A DNA stretch of 64,000 nt from Desulfobulbaceae bacterium (lineage in GTDB: Bacteria; Bacteroidota; Ignavibacteria; Kapaibacteriales; UBA2268). Numbering within the stretch: position 1 is the first letter of the stretch; every line of letters begins with the position of its first letter. The position numbers and the translations under genes are program-made. Below are positions 9,141 through 18,425 of this stretch, one piece after another. The notes beneath the pieces were generated by a model. The model ran no database searches and had not been told where the DNA came from. It saw only the letters and a list, made by a program, of their open reading frames with translations. The DNA is taken from the NCBI GenBank assembly GCA_018335795.1, contig JAGXRP010000043.1:1-64000 (forward strand), in the 5' to 3' direction.

Positions 9141-10527
9141 ATCTTTTTCTATTTATCGTCAAAAATATTAAAGCTAAAATAACACTTAATATTATTCCCG
9201 GAAACATCGGTTCGATATTGCTCAATGTTTCTATTCCAAAACCCGGTATAATCATCCAAAGTAATGAGATTGATGAAGCGAGGAGCATTATCAAAATAGC
9301 TTGTCTGGAACTGATTTTTAGTGGTTTTATCATCGTCAATGTAAGCGGAACAATCAATCCCGGAACGGTCACTGATGCTGTTTTGTAAATTATTTCTACT
9401 GCCGAAGGAATTGCAATTGCTACCGTCACTCCGACTATTGACGTCAGAATCAATCCAATTTTGGTTAATTTATCGGCGCTAATGTGTTTGAGTCTTTTGA
9501 ATTTTGATAAAATGTCATTGCCGATTGTTGTGGCACTAATAAAAGCGTAACTATCCAAAGTTGACATTACAGCAGACAGCATCGAAATCACGAAAATCCC
9601 TTTCCAAATTGGAGGCAACACAAGTTCGCCCAAAACAGGAAATGCCATAAGTGCACTCTCCGGCGATGTGAATGCACGTGCATAAAGTCCTGTGAACAAA
9701 GTCAAGAAGTCGAAAACCGCCCAAAAGACAACGGAAATAAGAATTCCGTTCCGGGCTGTTTTGCTATTAGTGGCGGCGCTGCATCGCTGATGGAATCCAG
9801 GGTCAACAAAGGTTTGTAATGCAATTATAAACCAAGCGGCAATATATTGCCAACTCAAAGTTCCGGTAGAAGTTGTATGCTTATCCGGCAAATGCGTTGT
9901 CATTTCCGAAATTGAGCCAAGAGTCAGAATTGAAAAAATCAGTAATGCCGCAAAGCCCAGATACATAAACACAAATTGAATCGCATTTGTATATACATCA
10001 GCTTTGAATCCGCCGGTGAATAGATAGGCTATTGAAGCTACTGAGCCAATAATAATCGAAAACCATAGCTCAAATCCCGTGAACATTTGTATTAAGATTC
10101 CGAGCATCAAAATGTATGCTGATGGAATGGTGATGAACAAGACAATAATGGATGATATGATTCCTGCTGTACCGTTGTAATTCCTTTTGATTTGGTCTGG
10201 AATTGTCATCACCTTTGCATCGCGAATCTTTCCTGCAAAAAATATTGCAAATAGAATCGCAGCCACGTAATATGGTAGCCCGAAACAAACCCAAGCGACA
10301 ACGCCGGAATTGAAAACAAATTCGCCAACACCGAGAATGCTTCCGTACCAAGTAGCTACAAGAGTAGCTATGAAAAAAGGCAAAGTCAGACGGCGTCCGG
10401 CAAGGATGTATTCTTCAGGCGAATTGCCGTATTTTTTTTCTTTGCGAGATGCAATTACAAAACCTACATAAAGCACTATTGCAAAATAGGCAATGATGAT
10501 TACCAAATCCGCAATTGTTAAAGTCAT
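9127..10527 (-). CDS. Sodium:solute symporter (SSF family)
   Basis: Polytopic inner-membrane transporter of 466 residues with about 12-13 hydrophobic helices. It begins with the family-typical first helix LTIADLVIIIAYFAIVLYVG and loop YILAGRRLTLPFFIATLVAT. The conserved SSF core features are visible: the Gly-rich second helix, a Gln-rich loop, and ALQTFVDPGFHQRCSAA around residue 240. The family couples Na+ entry to uptake of sugars, amino acids, nucleosides or vitamins; the substrate cannot be read from the sequence. It overlaps the upstream epimerase by 4 bp (ATGA) and pgsA by 14 bp. Lying downstream of a nucleoside phosphorylase, nucleoside uptake is one possibility, but this is inference. 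Confidence 0.88.
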   Translation of the reverse strand: MTLTIADLVIIIAYFAIVLYVGFVIASRKEKKYGNSPEEYILAGRRLTLPFFIATLVATWYGSILGVGEFVFNSGVVAWVCFGLPYYVAAILFAIFFAGKIRDAKVMTIPDQIKRNYNGTAGIISSIIVLFITIPSAYILMLGILIQMFTGFELWFSIIIGSVASIAYLFTGGFKADVYTNAIQFVFMYLGFAALLIFSILTLGSISEMTTHLPDKHTTSTGTLSWQYIAAWFIIALQTFVDPGFHQRCSAATNSKTARNGILISVVFWAVFDFLTLFTGLYARAFTSPESALMAFPVLGELVLPPIWKGIFVISMLSAVMSTLDSYAFISATTIGNDILSKFKRLKHISADKLTKIGLILTSIVGVTVAIAIPSAVEIIYKTASVTVPGLIVPLTLTMIKPLKISSRQAILIMLLASSISLLWMIIPGFGIETLSNIEPMFPGIILSVILALIFLTINRKRYELV

Positions 10528-11453
10528 TTGCTTAGAACATTCTTTTTAAAATATTCGACTGTAAGTTGTAGCCCCATTTCCAAATCAATTTCAGGAGTCC
10601 AGCCGAGTTCACGTTTGATTTTGTCGTATGAGCAACAGCTGCGTCTTTGCTCGCCTTGTTTGCCTTCGAGATGTACACGCTCGCATTTGGCATCAGTAAT
10701 GCTTTTAATTTTGTCAAAGACTTCGTTTACGTTTACTTCAATTGCTGTGCAGATGTTGTAAATCCCTTTGTAGGCATCGCTGAGTGCCAACACATTAGCT
10801 TTGACCACATCGCTCACAAAAACGTAATCGCGAGTATTGAGACCATCGCCATAAATATAAGGTTGCTCACCTTGGAGCATCTTCCCGATGAAGATAGCTA
10901 CCACACCTGCTTCACCTTGAGCGTTTTGGCGAGGACCGTAAACATTGGAGTATCTCAAAATAGCAGTTTCAATTTTACGAATTTCGGAATAATAATACAA
11001 ATATTTTTCGTTCGCATATTTGGAAATGCCGTATGGAGAGCATGGCTTGGGCGGGTAATCCTCGCTTGTGGGGAGAATATCGGCTTCGCCGTAAACAGCT
11101 CCACCGGTTGAGGCGAAAATTATCTTTTTCACACCAGTAGCTAAAGCCGCTTCGTAAACATTGATACTGCCGATAATATTCACACCTGCGTCATATGCAG
11201 GGTTGCCAACTGAAACTCGGACATCCATCTGAGCGGCATGGTGATTTACTATATCGAATTGTTCAAGCTCGAATATTCTACGAATTTCGGGTGTACGTAT
11301 GTCAGTTTCGTGAAATTTTGCTTTAGGATTGACATTCTCCAATTTCCCGGTGGAAAGATTATCAAAAATATGTACCTCATGACCCAAAGCAATGTATTCG
11401 TCAGCAATATTAGAAGCTATAAATCCGGCTCCGCCGGTAAGTGCAATTTTCAT
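10524..11453 (-). CDS. NAD-dependent nucleotide-sugar epimerase (GalE-like)
   Basis: Extended short-chain dehydrogenase of 309 residues. The Rossmann motif GGAGFIAS is at residues 7-14, a catalytic-type Ser/Thr region lies in FASTGGAVYG, and the YxxxK pair is in SPYGISKYANEKY. The substrate-side signature RYSNVYGPRQ matches UDP-glucose/UDP-GlcNAc 4-epimerase-like enzymes. It probably interconverts UDP-sugars for surface polysaccharide. The gene lies 11 bp downstream of the nucleoside phosphorylase and overlaps the symporter by ATGA, so all three are one transcript. The exact sugar is uncertain. Confidence 0.9.
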   Translation of the reverse strand: MKIALTGGAGFIASNIADEYIALGHEVHIFDNLSTGKLENVNPKAKFHETDIRTPEIRRIFELEQFDIVNHHAAQMDVRVSVGNPAYDAGVNIIGSINVYEAALATGVKKIIFASTGGAVYGEADILPTSEDYPPKPCSPYGISKYANEKYLYYYSEIRKIETAILRYSNVYGPRQNAQGEAGVVAIFIGKMLQGEQPYIYGDGLNTRDYVFVSDVVKANVLALSDAYKGIYNICTAIEVNVNEVFDKIKSITDAKCERVHLEGKQGEQRRSCCSYDKIKRELGWTPEIDLEMGLQLTVEYFKKNVLSK

Positions 11454-11464
11454 TTTGTTCCTCG

Positions 11465-12766
11465 TTAATTATACCAATCATCAATTATTAATTTTGGTAT
11501 CAAAATCTCATCGTTCTCCTTAATTACGATGCTATATTTCAATAATTCAGCAGCATCGGCAAATTTTGTACTGTCTGACGCATATAATACGGCGATAGTT
11601 TCATCTTTTGCCACTTTGTCGCCAATCTTTTTCCTAAGTTCAATTCCTGCCGCATAGTCAATCTTGTCATAGACGTTCTGTCTGCCGGCTCCGAGCATAA
11701 TTCCGACGATACCGACGTTTATGGTATCAACTTGACTTACATAGCCGTCAACGTCGGATTTAATCTCAAATTTCGGCGTATTAAGAAAATTATTTCTCGA
11801 AATTTCTAAATTCCCGCCTTGCGATTCGACCATTTTCAAGAAATTCTTGTATGCTTGCCCGCTTCTTAGAATTTCCTTATTTCTGGCATGAATATCCTCA
11901 ATATCATCATTTATACCCGAAGCCAAGACCATCGAATCAGCCAATTTCAAGGTCAATTCTTCAACATCCGGGTGAATATTTCCTTTCAATGATTCAATCG
12001 TTTCTTCGATTTCGAGCCAATTCCCAATAGCATTGCCAAGAGGTTGTTCCATCGAACTGAATATAATTCTCATTTTAAGCCCTATGTCCGATGCAACAGC
12101 CAACATTGATTCGGCAAGTTGCTTTGCTTCGGCAATGTCTTGCATGAATGCACCGTTTCCGGTTTTCATGTCAATCACTAAACCATCTAAATCTTCGACT
12201 AACTTCTTGCTCATAATAGATGCAGTAATCAATCCGACAGATTCGACATTACCGGTTATATCTCGGATATGGTACAAAATTCCGTCTGCAGGAGCAATTT
12301 GTGGCGTTTGCGAAGTCATGAAAGCATTGTTTTGGAGTAGTAATTTCCGACATTCATCATAATCAAGTTGCATATTGAATCCTGTAATAGACTCTAATTT
12401 GTCAACTGTTCCGCCTGTATGACCAAGTCCACGACCGGAAATCATCGGTACTGCAATTCCGGCAGACATACAAATTGGCACAAGTAATAATGAAATTTTA
12501 TCACCAACTCCACCGGTTGAGTGCTTATCAATTTTGGGTAATTTTATATCCGAAAAGTCAAATTTAATGCCCGAATCGCGCATTGCGAATGTCATTGCGG
12601 CTGTTTCGGAGCGATTCAATCCATGAATACAAGCAGAGGTCAAAAAGGCTGCCGCCTGAATATCGGAAACATAATTATTTATTAAGCCACGAATAAAGTA
12701 TCTGATTTCCTCTCCGGTCAGACTATATCCCTCTCTTTTCTTTTTCAGTAACTCAGAAATCAACAT
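11465..12766 (-). CDS. Thymidine / pyrimidine-nucleoside phosphorylase
   Basis: Phosphorolyses thymidine (and in the Pdp type also uridine) to base and (deoxy)ribose-1-phosphate in nucleoside salvage. The family signature SGRGLGHTGGTVDKLES and the phosphate-binding KHSTGGVGDKISL are intact. The N-terminal helical domain, the central alpha/beta domain and the C-terminal barrel-sandwich domain (DGYVSQVDTINVGIVGIMLG) are all present at the normal length of 433. DeoA and Pdp cannot be separated by eye. It is the first gene of the long minus-strand run and is divergent from the SpoU methyltransferase, so promoters for both should lie in the 110 bp at 12767-12876. Confidence 0.93.
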   Translation of the reverse strand: MLISELLKKKREGYSLTGEEIRYFIRGLINNYVSDIQAAAFLTSACIHGLNRSETAAMTFAMRDSGIKFDFSDIKLPKIDKHSTGGVGDKISLLLVPICMSAGIAVPMISGRGLGHTGGTVDKLESITGFNMQLDYDECRKLLLQNNAFMTSQTPQIAPADGILYHIRDITGNVESVGLITASIMSKKLVEDLDGLVIDMKTGNGAFMQDIAEAKQLAESMLAVASDIGLKMRIIFSSMEQPLGNAIGNWLEIEETIESLKGNIHPDVEELTLKLADSMVLASGINDDIEDIHARNKEILRSGQAYKNFLKMVESQGGNLEISRNNFLNTPKFEIKSDVDGYVSQVDTINVGIVGIMLGAGRQNVYDKIDYAAGIELRKKIGDKVAKDETIAVLYASDSTKFADAAELLKYSIVIKENDEILIPKLIIDDWYN

Positions 12767-12876
12767 ATTTCAATTTTTTTTTTAGAAATTAAATTTAGTT
12801 TATTGCTATTAGCAATATGTTTTGTAATTTATATTTTGTTAATTTGTATAAATTTAATTTCAAATTTAGTAAAATA

Positions 12877-13647
12877 ATGATGCACTACGCAATGCCAATT
12901 TCGCAAAGACTTAAAAAACTTATTAAGTCATTGCACCAAAAGCCATTTAGAGACCAGAACGGTTTGTTTTTAGTCGAAGGCGAAAAGTTAGCCAACGAAT
13001 TACTTGCAAGCGATTTTCATCCGGAGCTTATTGTTGTCAAAGATGCGCCTTCATCTGACATCATTGATTGCATCGAACAATTCTCCGAAAAAGGTACACC
13101 TATTTATACTGCACCTAAGCATCAATTCGACCAGATTTGCGATACGAAAACGCCGCAAAATGTCTTAGCAGTAGTAAATATTAAGCACAGAGAGGTACTG
13201 AAAAATGAGCCTTTCATAGCTTTGGACGGCATCTCTGACCCGGGCAACGTTGGAACAATCATCAGGACTGCTGATTGGTTTGGGTACAAACAAGTGATAC
13301 TTGGAAAGGATTGTGCTGATATTTTCAATCCCAAAACTGTACGCGGAACTATGGGAGCGATTTTTAAGACACATTTGATTTACGAGCCTGAATTTGCGGA
13401 GTATTTGAAAGAGACTTTCCCGAAACATAAGATATATGGTGCTTCGTCAAAAGCCGAAGCGGCTTTGCAAAGCATCAAACCTAAAAAACTTTACGGTATA
13501 GTCTTGGGAAGCGAATCCCATGGATTAAGCGAACAGACTAAGGCAATGCTTGACGGTGAATTCAAAATTGAAGGAAAAGGGAGTACCGAATCGCTAAATG
13601 TTGCAGTTGCGGCATCCATAGCAATGTACCATCTTTCAAACTTCTAA
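12877..13647 (+). CDS. SpoU (TrmH) family RNA 2'-O-methyltransferase
   Basis: SAM-dependent ribose methyltransferase with a trefoil knot, acting on rRNA or tRNA (RlmB or TsnR-like). The N-terminal substrate-binding domain (residues about 5-95, VEGEKLANELL) is followed by the SPOUT motifs DPGNVGTIIRTADWFG, VLGSESHGLS and ESLNVAVAASIAMYHL. The frame is open from 12817, but the segment before 12877 is AT-rich and not family-like. The tandem ATG at 12877 and the ATG at 12892 (MPISQRLKKL) are the likely starts; I took the first. The RNA target position cannot be assigned from sequence. Confidence 0.9.
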   Translation: MMHYAMPISQRLKKLIKSLHQKPFRDQNGLFLVEGEKLANELLASDFHPELIVVKDAPSSDIIDCIEQFSEKGTPIYTAPKHQFDQICDTKTPQNVLAVVNIKHREVLKNEPFIALDGISDPGNVGTIIRTADWFGYKQVILGKDCADIFNPKTVRGTMGAIFKTHLIYEPEFAEYLKETFPKHKIYGASSKAEAALQSIKPKKLYGIVLGSESHGLSEQTKAMLDGEFKIEGKGSTESLNVAVAASIAMYHLSNF

Positions 13648-13745
13648 ACGTTTTAATACGTCTTAGTTTTATGTGACAAAATTTCAGTAATTTTGTATTG
13701 CTTAAGATTTATATTAATATAATTTATACTAACATAAGATAAATC

Positions 13746-14468
13746 ATGAATGAGGTTCTGAGTATTGCTGTAATAATCGTTTTGAGCTACTTTGTAGGTT
13801 CAATTCCGACCGGTGTTATTGTAAGTAAGCTATTTTTTGGTTTTGACTTGCGCATCAAAGGCAGTGGTAATATGGGTTCAACGAACGCTTTCCGTACTTT
13901 AGGGTGGAAATGGGGTTTGTTTGTCCAAATATTTGACCTTGCCAAAGGTTATTTAGCAGTAGCAGTAATTGCAGGCATTCTGGGCAAAGGTATTTCAATA
14001 CCTAATGCGACATTTTTTGAGGATTTGACAATCATCAAAATGATCGCCGGTGTTACAGCAGTTTGTGGTCATATTTGGTCTTGTTTTGTCGGATTCAAAG
14101 GTGGCAAAGGCGTAAATACAGCAGCAGGGATGTTGATAGGGCTTGTACCTGTAGATGTTACGATTGCCGCTGCCGCATTTATTCTTGCTGTCCTTTTTTC
14201 GGGATACGTTTCATTAGGCTCGATAGTTGCTGCATTTTCTATTCCCTCGTCAATGCTTGTACGATATAATATATTTGGTGCAAATATCGAAGGATATCAC
14301 CTATTAATATATTTTTCATTAGGATTAATGATGTTGGTGTTTTATACTCACAGAGCTAATATTAAAAGATTGCTCGAAGGTACAGAGAATAAATTTTCAA
14401 AATTGCATCTGATTCGATTAAAACATAAAGAAAGTAAACAAAGCACCAAAAAACCTGAAAGTGAATAA
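13746..14468 (+). CDS. plsY: Glycerol-3-phosphate acyltransferase PlsY
   Basis: Inner-membrane enzyme transferring an acyl group from acyl-phosphate to glycerol-3-phosphate, the first step of phospholipid synthesis. It has five or more hydrophobic helices, the glycine-rich motif GSGNMGSTNAFRTLGWKWG, and GHIWSCFVGFKGGKGVNTAAG, which carry the phosphate-binding and catalytic residues. At 240 residues it is slightly long. The extra about 30 residues are a basic C-terminal tail (LIRLKHKESKQSTKK). The stop TAA overlaps the ATG of gpsA by one base, so the two steps that make and use glycerol-3-phosphate are coupled. Confidence 0.95.
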   Translation: MNEVLSIAVIIVLSYFVGSIPTGVIVSKLFFGFDLRIKGSGNMGSTNAFRTLGWKWGLFVQIFDLAKGYLAVAVIAGILGKGISIPNATFFEDLTIIKMIAGVTAVCGHIWSCFVGFKGGKGVNTAAGMLIGLVPVDVTIAAAAFILAVLFSGYVSLGSIVAAFSIPSSMLVRYNIFGANIEGYHLLIYFSLGLMMLVFYTHRANIKRLLEGTENKFSKLHLIRLKHKESKQSTKKPESE

Positions 14469-15472
14469 TGAAGCCTACGAGAATTGGTATTATCGGTGCC
14501 GGTGGATGGGGCACTGCTTTAGGCATAGTTCTTAATCGGAACGGGCACAATGCCTTTCTATGGACTCATGACACCAATCTCGCACACACAATTAACCGTT
14601 ACCACGTCAACAAAGATTATTTACCCAATGTAATTTTACCACAATCAATTAGTGCGACTAATGATGCCAGCAGTTTAGTTGATTGCGATTTGATACTGAA
14701 CACAATCCCGACACAATATATCCGCTCTACGATTAAGAATTTTTCTTTACCCATTAAGAATAAACCTATTGTCAATGGTTCAAAAGGAATTGAAACAGAA
14801 TCCTTGAAGCGTATTTCAGAGATTTTCTATGAAACAGTTGAATCCGATGCCAATAATTTTACTGTCTTGACAGGTCCAAGCCATGCTGAAGAAGTATCAC
14901 GGGAGATGCCAACAACTGTAGTCGCTGCATCGGAAAATATTGGTTTTGCAAATAGTATTCAGGAAATTTTCAGCAATGATAGGTTTCGAGTCTATTCGAG
15001 CAATGATGTTGTCGGATGCGAGATGGGCGGTTCTCTCAAGAATGTAATTGCTTTAGCCGCAGGAATAATTGATGGTTTGGAATTGGGCGATAATACTAAG
15101 GCTGCATTAATCACTCGCGGACTTGCCGAAATGTCTCGTCTCGGAACTGCAATGGGTGCTAATCCGCTAACTTTTTCCGGATTATCGGGATTAGGTGACC
15201 TGATTGTAACTTGCAACAGTAAGCACAGTCGTAACCGTTATGTCGGTGAAATGATTGGACGCGGCAAAAAACTTAATCAAATTATCGAAGAGATGAAAAT
15301 GATTGCAGAAGGTGTGAAAACTACAGAATCCGCTTATCATTTGGGAATTAAACATAATGTTGAAATGCCGATTGCCGAACAAATTTTCCAAATTTTATTC
15401 AATGATGTCGAGCCACTCGCTGCTATTAAGGAATTGATGACCCGAACTTCAAAGAATGAATGGTGGTGGTAG
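14468..15472 (+). CDS. gpsA: Glycerol-3-phosphate dehydrogenase [NAD(P)+]
   Basis: Reduces dihydroxyacetone phosphate to sn-glycerol-3-phosphate and so feeds PlsY. The N-terminal Rossmann fold has GAGGWGTALG at residues 10-19. The catalytic Lys lies in GSKGIETE, and the C-terminal substrate domain has GCEMGGSLKNVIALAAGI and KAALITRGLAEM. The length of 334 is normal. It is translationally coupled to plsY. The next gene, an OmpA-family protein, begins 37 bp after its stop. Confidence 0.96.
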   Translation: MKPTRIGIIGAGGWGTALGIVLNRNGHNAFLWTHDTNLAHTINRYHVNKDYLPNVILPQSISATNDASSLVDCDLILNTIPTQYIRSTIKNFSLPIKNKPIVNGSKGIETESLKRISEIFYETVESDANNFTVLTGPSHAEEVSREMPTTVVAASENIGFANSIQEIFSNDRFRVYSSNDVVGCEMGGSLKNVIALAAGIIDGLELGDNTKAALITRGLAEMSRLGTAMGANPLTFSGLSGLGDLIVTCNSKHSRNRYVGEMIGRGKKLNQIIEEMKMIAEGVKTTESAYHLGIKHNVEMPIAEQIFQILFNDVEPLAAIKELMTRTSKNEWWW

Positions 15473-15509
15473 ATTTAAGCTATCCAATAGTGAATATCAT
15501 ATCAACGTC

Positions 15510-17528
15510 ATGAATCCTATGCGAATAGTATCAATCCTAATAACCACTCTCATAATGTGTACAGTCTTTGCACATTCTATAGACTATCAATGGGCAAATC
15601 GTGTGGTTGATTTTTCGTCTCAAATTGGAAATCGTGAGTACTCTGCACGAGTAATTTTGGGAAAACCATCTGTCATGCCTGATTTCGGCAAAAGTCCTGC
15701 TGCATGGTTAGTCAAATATCCCTCGAGCAAGACTGAATGGATAAGACTTGAATTTGCGAATCCGATTTATATCAAACAAATCCTTGTTAACGAGAATTTC
15801 AATCCCGGAGCAATTGTCAAGATTGTTATCTACGATTCGATTGGCAGAGGACACCAAGTCTATAATAATAATTCCCCAATGCCGAAGCAAAACAGCAAAC
15901 AACCGTCCAGATTTTTCATTGATACAGCGAAATTCCGAAGCAAAGAATTAAAAATCGAACTTAATTTGTTTAATTATTTGGAAGATTATCAAATTGACGC
16001 TGTAGCGATTTCAAGTTCAATAGAGCCAATTCCAATTGAAGTAAATTTACCTGAAAATGCAACAACTATGCCGATTGCAAAGGAAAATTTAGGTGCCAAT
16101 GTAAACTCAAAATGGCGTGAATTAGCTCCAATTATTAGTTCAGATGGCAAAGCATTATACTTCACTCGCGAAGGTCACCCTGATAATTATGGTAGTCAGA
16201 GGCATCAAGATATATGGTACTCTAAATCAGACAGCAACGGCAATTTTGCATCAGCTGAAAACATCGGCTCACCCATTAATAATGAAAATACTAATTTTGC
16301 TTTTGCACTATCTCCCGATGGAAATGTCCTATACTTAGGACATGTATATTTACCTGATGGTGGAAATATTTCAGGGTTCTCTAAAAGTGTATTCGACGGG
16401 GCGCAATGGTCAATGCCCGAATCCTTGAAAGTCCGAAATTATTACAATCGCTCCCGAAGTGGCAGTTTTAGTATATCTTCCGACGGCAAAACTATGTTTT
16501 TGGCAATCGAAAGAGATGACTCATACGGTTTCACGGATATTTATGTCAGTTTTCTGCTTGTGGATGGCACTTGGTCTGAACCGAAAAACTTAGGTGACAA
16601 AATCAATACAGCGGCTGAGGAAGTGTCTCCATACTTGGCTTCCGACGGTAAAACGCTATATTTCTCAACCGGAGGGCATCCGGGTTTGGGTGATAACGAT
16701 ATGTTCTTTTCAAAGCGATTAGATGACACGTGGACTAATTGGAGTGACCCTGTAAATCTTGGTGCCGGTATTAATACACAAGGTTGGGATGCATATTACA
16801 CAATTAGTGCCGATGGTAAATATGCCTATTTTGTATCGAGCGAGAATTCAATTGGAACCGAAGATATTTTCAGACTTGTATTACCAAAAGAAATTACTCC
16901 AGACCCCGTATATCTTGTACGGGGGAAAGTTCTAAATTCAAAAACCGAGCAGCCCGTTTCAGCATCAATAAAGTATGAGACATTGCCCGATGGGAGCGAA
17001 GCAGGGTTTGCAACATCGAACGCATTGACAGGAGATTATAGAATAGTATTGCCAAGTGGCAAGAAATATGGCTATTATGCAGTAGCTGAGGGATTTGTGG
17101 CAGTTAATCAAAATTTAGATTTACGTAAAGTATTTGACTATGGCGAATTGAACGTAGATTTGTACTTAGTACCCATCGAAAAAGGTCAAATCATCAGGAT
17201 AAACAATATATTTTTCGAATTTGGCAAATTCGAGCTACTTAATGATTCTTTTATAGAATTAAATAGGCTGAAAGATATTCTTAATAAAAATACACAAATG
17301 ATGATACTAATCACGGGGCATACTGACAATATCGGCAATGACCAGAGAAATCTATTACTCTCGGAAAATCGCGCCAAAGCCGTAAAGCAATATTTGCTCG
17401 AAAACGGAATTGACGCCAGACGAATAAATATTAAAGGATTAGGGAGCAAAAACCCAATCGCAGACAACAGCTCAGAAGAAGGCAGACAGAAGAATCGCAG
17501 AGTAGAATTCGAAATAATTTCTGAGTAA
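15510..17528 (+). CDS. PorE-like OmpA protein with beta-propeller
   Basis: Envelope protein of about 672 residues. In order it has a signal peptide (MRIVSILITTLIMCTVFAHS), a discoidin-like beta-sandwich of about 130 residues, about five PD40 propeller blades (repeated SxDGKxLYF, for example ISSDGKALYFTREG and LASDGKTLYFSTGG), a carboxypeptidase-regulatory-like domain (VRGKVLNSKTEQPVSASI) and a C-terminal OmpA peptidoglycan-binding domain (GHTDNIGNDQRN, NRRVEFEI). Propeller, CRD and OmpA in this order is the architecture described for PorE of the T9SS, except that PorE has an N-terminal TPR. Start: the frame is open from 15456, but that overlaps gpsA; the ATG at 15510 precedes the signal peptide. 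It likely anchors an outer-membrane complex to peptidoglycan. Confidence 0.85.
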   Translation: MNPMRIVSILITTLIMCTVFAHSIDYQWANRVVDFSSQIGNREYSARVILGKPSVMPDFGKSPAAWLVKYPSSKTEWIRLEFANPIYIKQILVNENFNPGAIVKIVIYDSIGRGHQVYNNNSPMPKQNSKQPSRFFIDTAKFRSKELKIELNLFNYLEDYQIDAVAISSSIEPIPIEVNLPENATTMPIAKENLGANVNSKWRELAPIISSDGKALYFTREGHPDNYGSQRHQDIWYSKSDSNGNFASAENIGSPINNENTNFAFALSPDGNVLYLGHVYLPDGGNISGFSKSVFDGAQWSMPESLKVRNYYNRSRSGSFSISSDGKTMFLAIERDDSYGFTDIYVSFLLVDGTWSEPKNLGDKINTAAEEVSPYLASDGKTLYFSTGGHPGLGDNDMFFSKRLDDTWTNWSDPVNLGAGINTQGWDAYYTISADGKYAYFVSSENSIGTEDIFRLVLPKEITPDPVYLVRGKVLNSKTEQPVSASIKYETLPDGSEAGFATSNALTGDYRIVLPSGKKYGYYAVAEGFVAVNQNLDLRKVFDYGELNVDLYLVPIEKGQIIRINNIFFEFGKFELLNDSFIELNRLKDILNKNTQMMILITGHTDNIGNDQRNLLLSENRAKAVKQYLLENGIDARRINIKGLGSKNPIADNSSEEGRQKNRRVEFEIISE

Positions 17529-17610
17529 GAATTAAATATTTTCTAATTTTGCTCCTTTCAATTGGAGAATCATGATATTGGAATTATAAAATTCAAAGTT
17601 TATTATGGGT

Positions 17611-17638
17611 GCCGACCTTTTGGGTTGGCTCTTTTTTT
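17611..17638 (+). terminator. Rho-independent terminator after the PorE-like gene
   Basis: A 7-bp stem GCCGACC / GGTTGGC (one G-T pair) with a 5-base loop is followed by CTTTTTTT. It lies 83 bp after the OmpA stop and 49 bp before the pdxJ start. A TAATTTTG box at 17544-17551 resembles the Bacteroidota -7 element, so a short leader RNA ending in this hairpin is also possible. Confidence 0.8.
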
Positions 17639-17686
17639 ATAAATTTATGCTTATTTTTGAAATTATACTTTATTGAGGTTCAAAAA

Positions 17687-18424
17687 ATGATGACATTAAA
17701 CATAAATATTGACCACGTTGCAACAGTCAGAAATGCTCGTGGGGGAATGGAACCCGACCCGGTTGCAGCAGCTATGATTGCCGAACTCGCAGGTTGCCAC
17801 GGAATTGTAGCTCATCTCAGAGAAGACCGTCGCCATATCAATGACCGCGATATTCGATTGCTCAAACAAGTCATCCAAACAAAATTCGATTTGGAAATGG
17901 CAGCTCATGAAGATATAATCGGGATTGCCCTTGAAATAAAACCTGAACTTGTGACAATTGTTCCCGAAAAACGCGAAGAATTGACCACCGAAGGCGGATT
18001 GAACGTCGGCGCAGAAATCACTCGCTACAAGGATTTGACATCAAAAATGCACGACAAAGGCATCGAGGTCAGCTTTTTTGTTGAACCGGACAATGACCAA
18101 ATAGACGCTGCGGTAGCTTGCGGAGCGGATATGGTTGAATTGCACACAGGAATTTACGCCAATGCTCGAAATGAAAAAGACATAGCCCATGAATTAGCCA
18201 AAATTGATAAAGCTGCTAAATATGCTGTTACGAATGGGTTGAAAGTTGCTGCCGGACACGGTTTGAATTACCTTAATGTCCAAGCAATCGCTAAAATTGC
18301 AACAATACATGAATTAAGCATCGGACATTCAATTATTTCGCGTGCTGTTTTCGTAGGCTTGGATGCAGCGGTTCGCGAGATGTTAACGGCTATGCGAAAT
18401 GCCAAATTCGATATCGGAAAATAA
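17687..18424 (+). CDS. pdxJ: Pyridoxine 5'-phosphate synthase PdxJ
   Basis: Condenses 1-deoxyxylulose-5-phosphate with 3-amino-2-oxopropyl phosphate to form pyridoxine phosphate (vitamin B6). It is a TIM barrel with the family N-terminus NINIDHVATVRNARGG (active-site His), IVAHLREDRRHI, and ELSIGHSIISRAVFVGL at the phosphate site. At 245 residues it is full length. The frame is open from 17609, but that start lies inside a terminator hairpin; the ATG-ATG at 17687 follows the Shine-Dalgarno-like TGAGG at 17674. asnB begins two bases after the stop. The substrate DXP comes from Dxs, which is also in this window. Confidence 0.95.
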   Translation: MMTLNINIDHVATVRNARGGMEPDPVAAAMIAELAGCHGIVAHLREDRRHINDRDIRLLKQVIQTKFDLEMAAHEDIIGIALEIKPELVTIVPEKREELTTEGGLNVGAEITRYKDLTSKMHDKGIEVSFFVEPDNDQIDAAVACGADMVELHTGIYANARNEKDIAHELAKIDKAAKYAVTNGLKVAAGHGLNYLNVQAIAKIATIHELSIGHSIISRAVFVGLDAAVREMLTAMRNAKFDIGK

Positions 18425-18425
18425 A

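Noticed and set aside
15456-15509. Upstream extension of the PorE-like protein
   Set aside because: It overlaps the gpsA end and puts 18 non-signal residues ahead of a perfect signal peptide.
17609-17686. Upstream extension of PdxJ by 26 residues
   Set aside because: The start lies within a terminator hairpin, and the extension is not family-like; the ATG at 17687 has a Shine-Dalgarno-like sequence.
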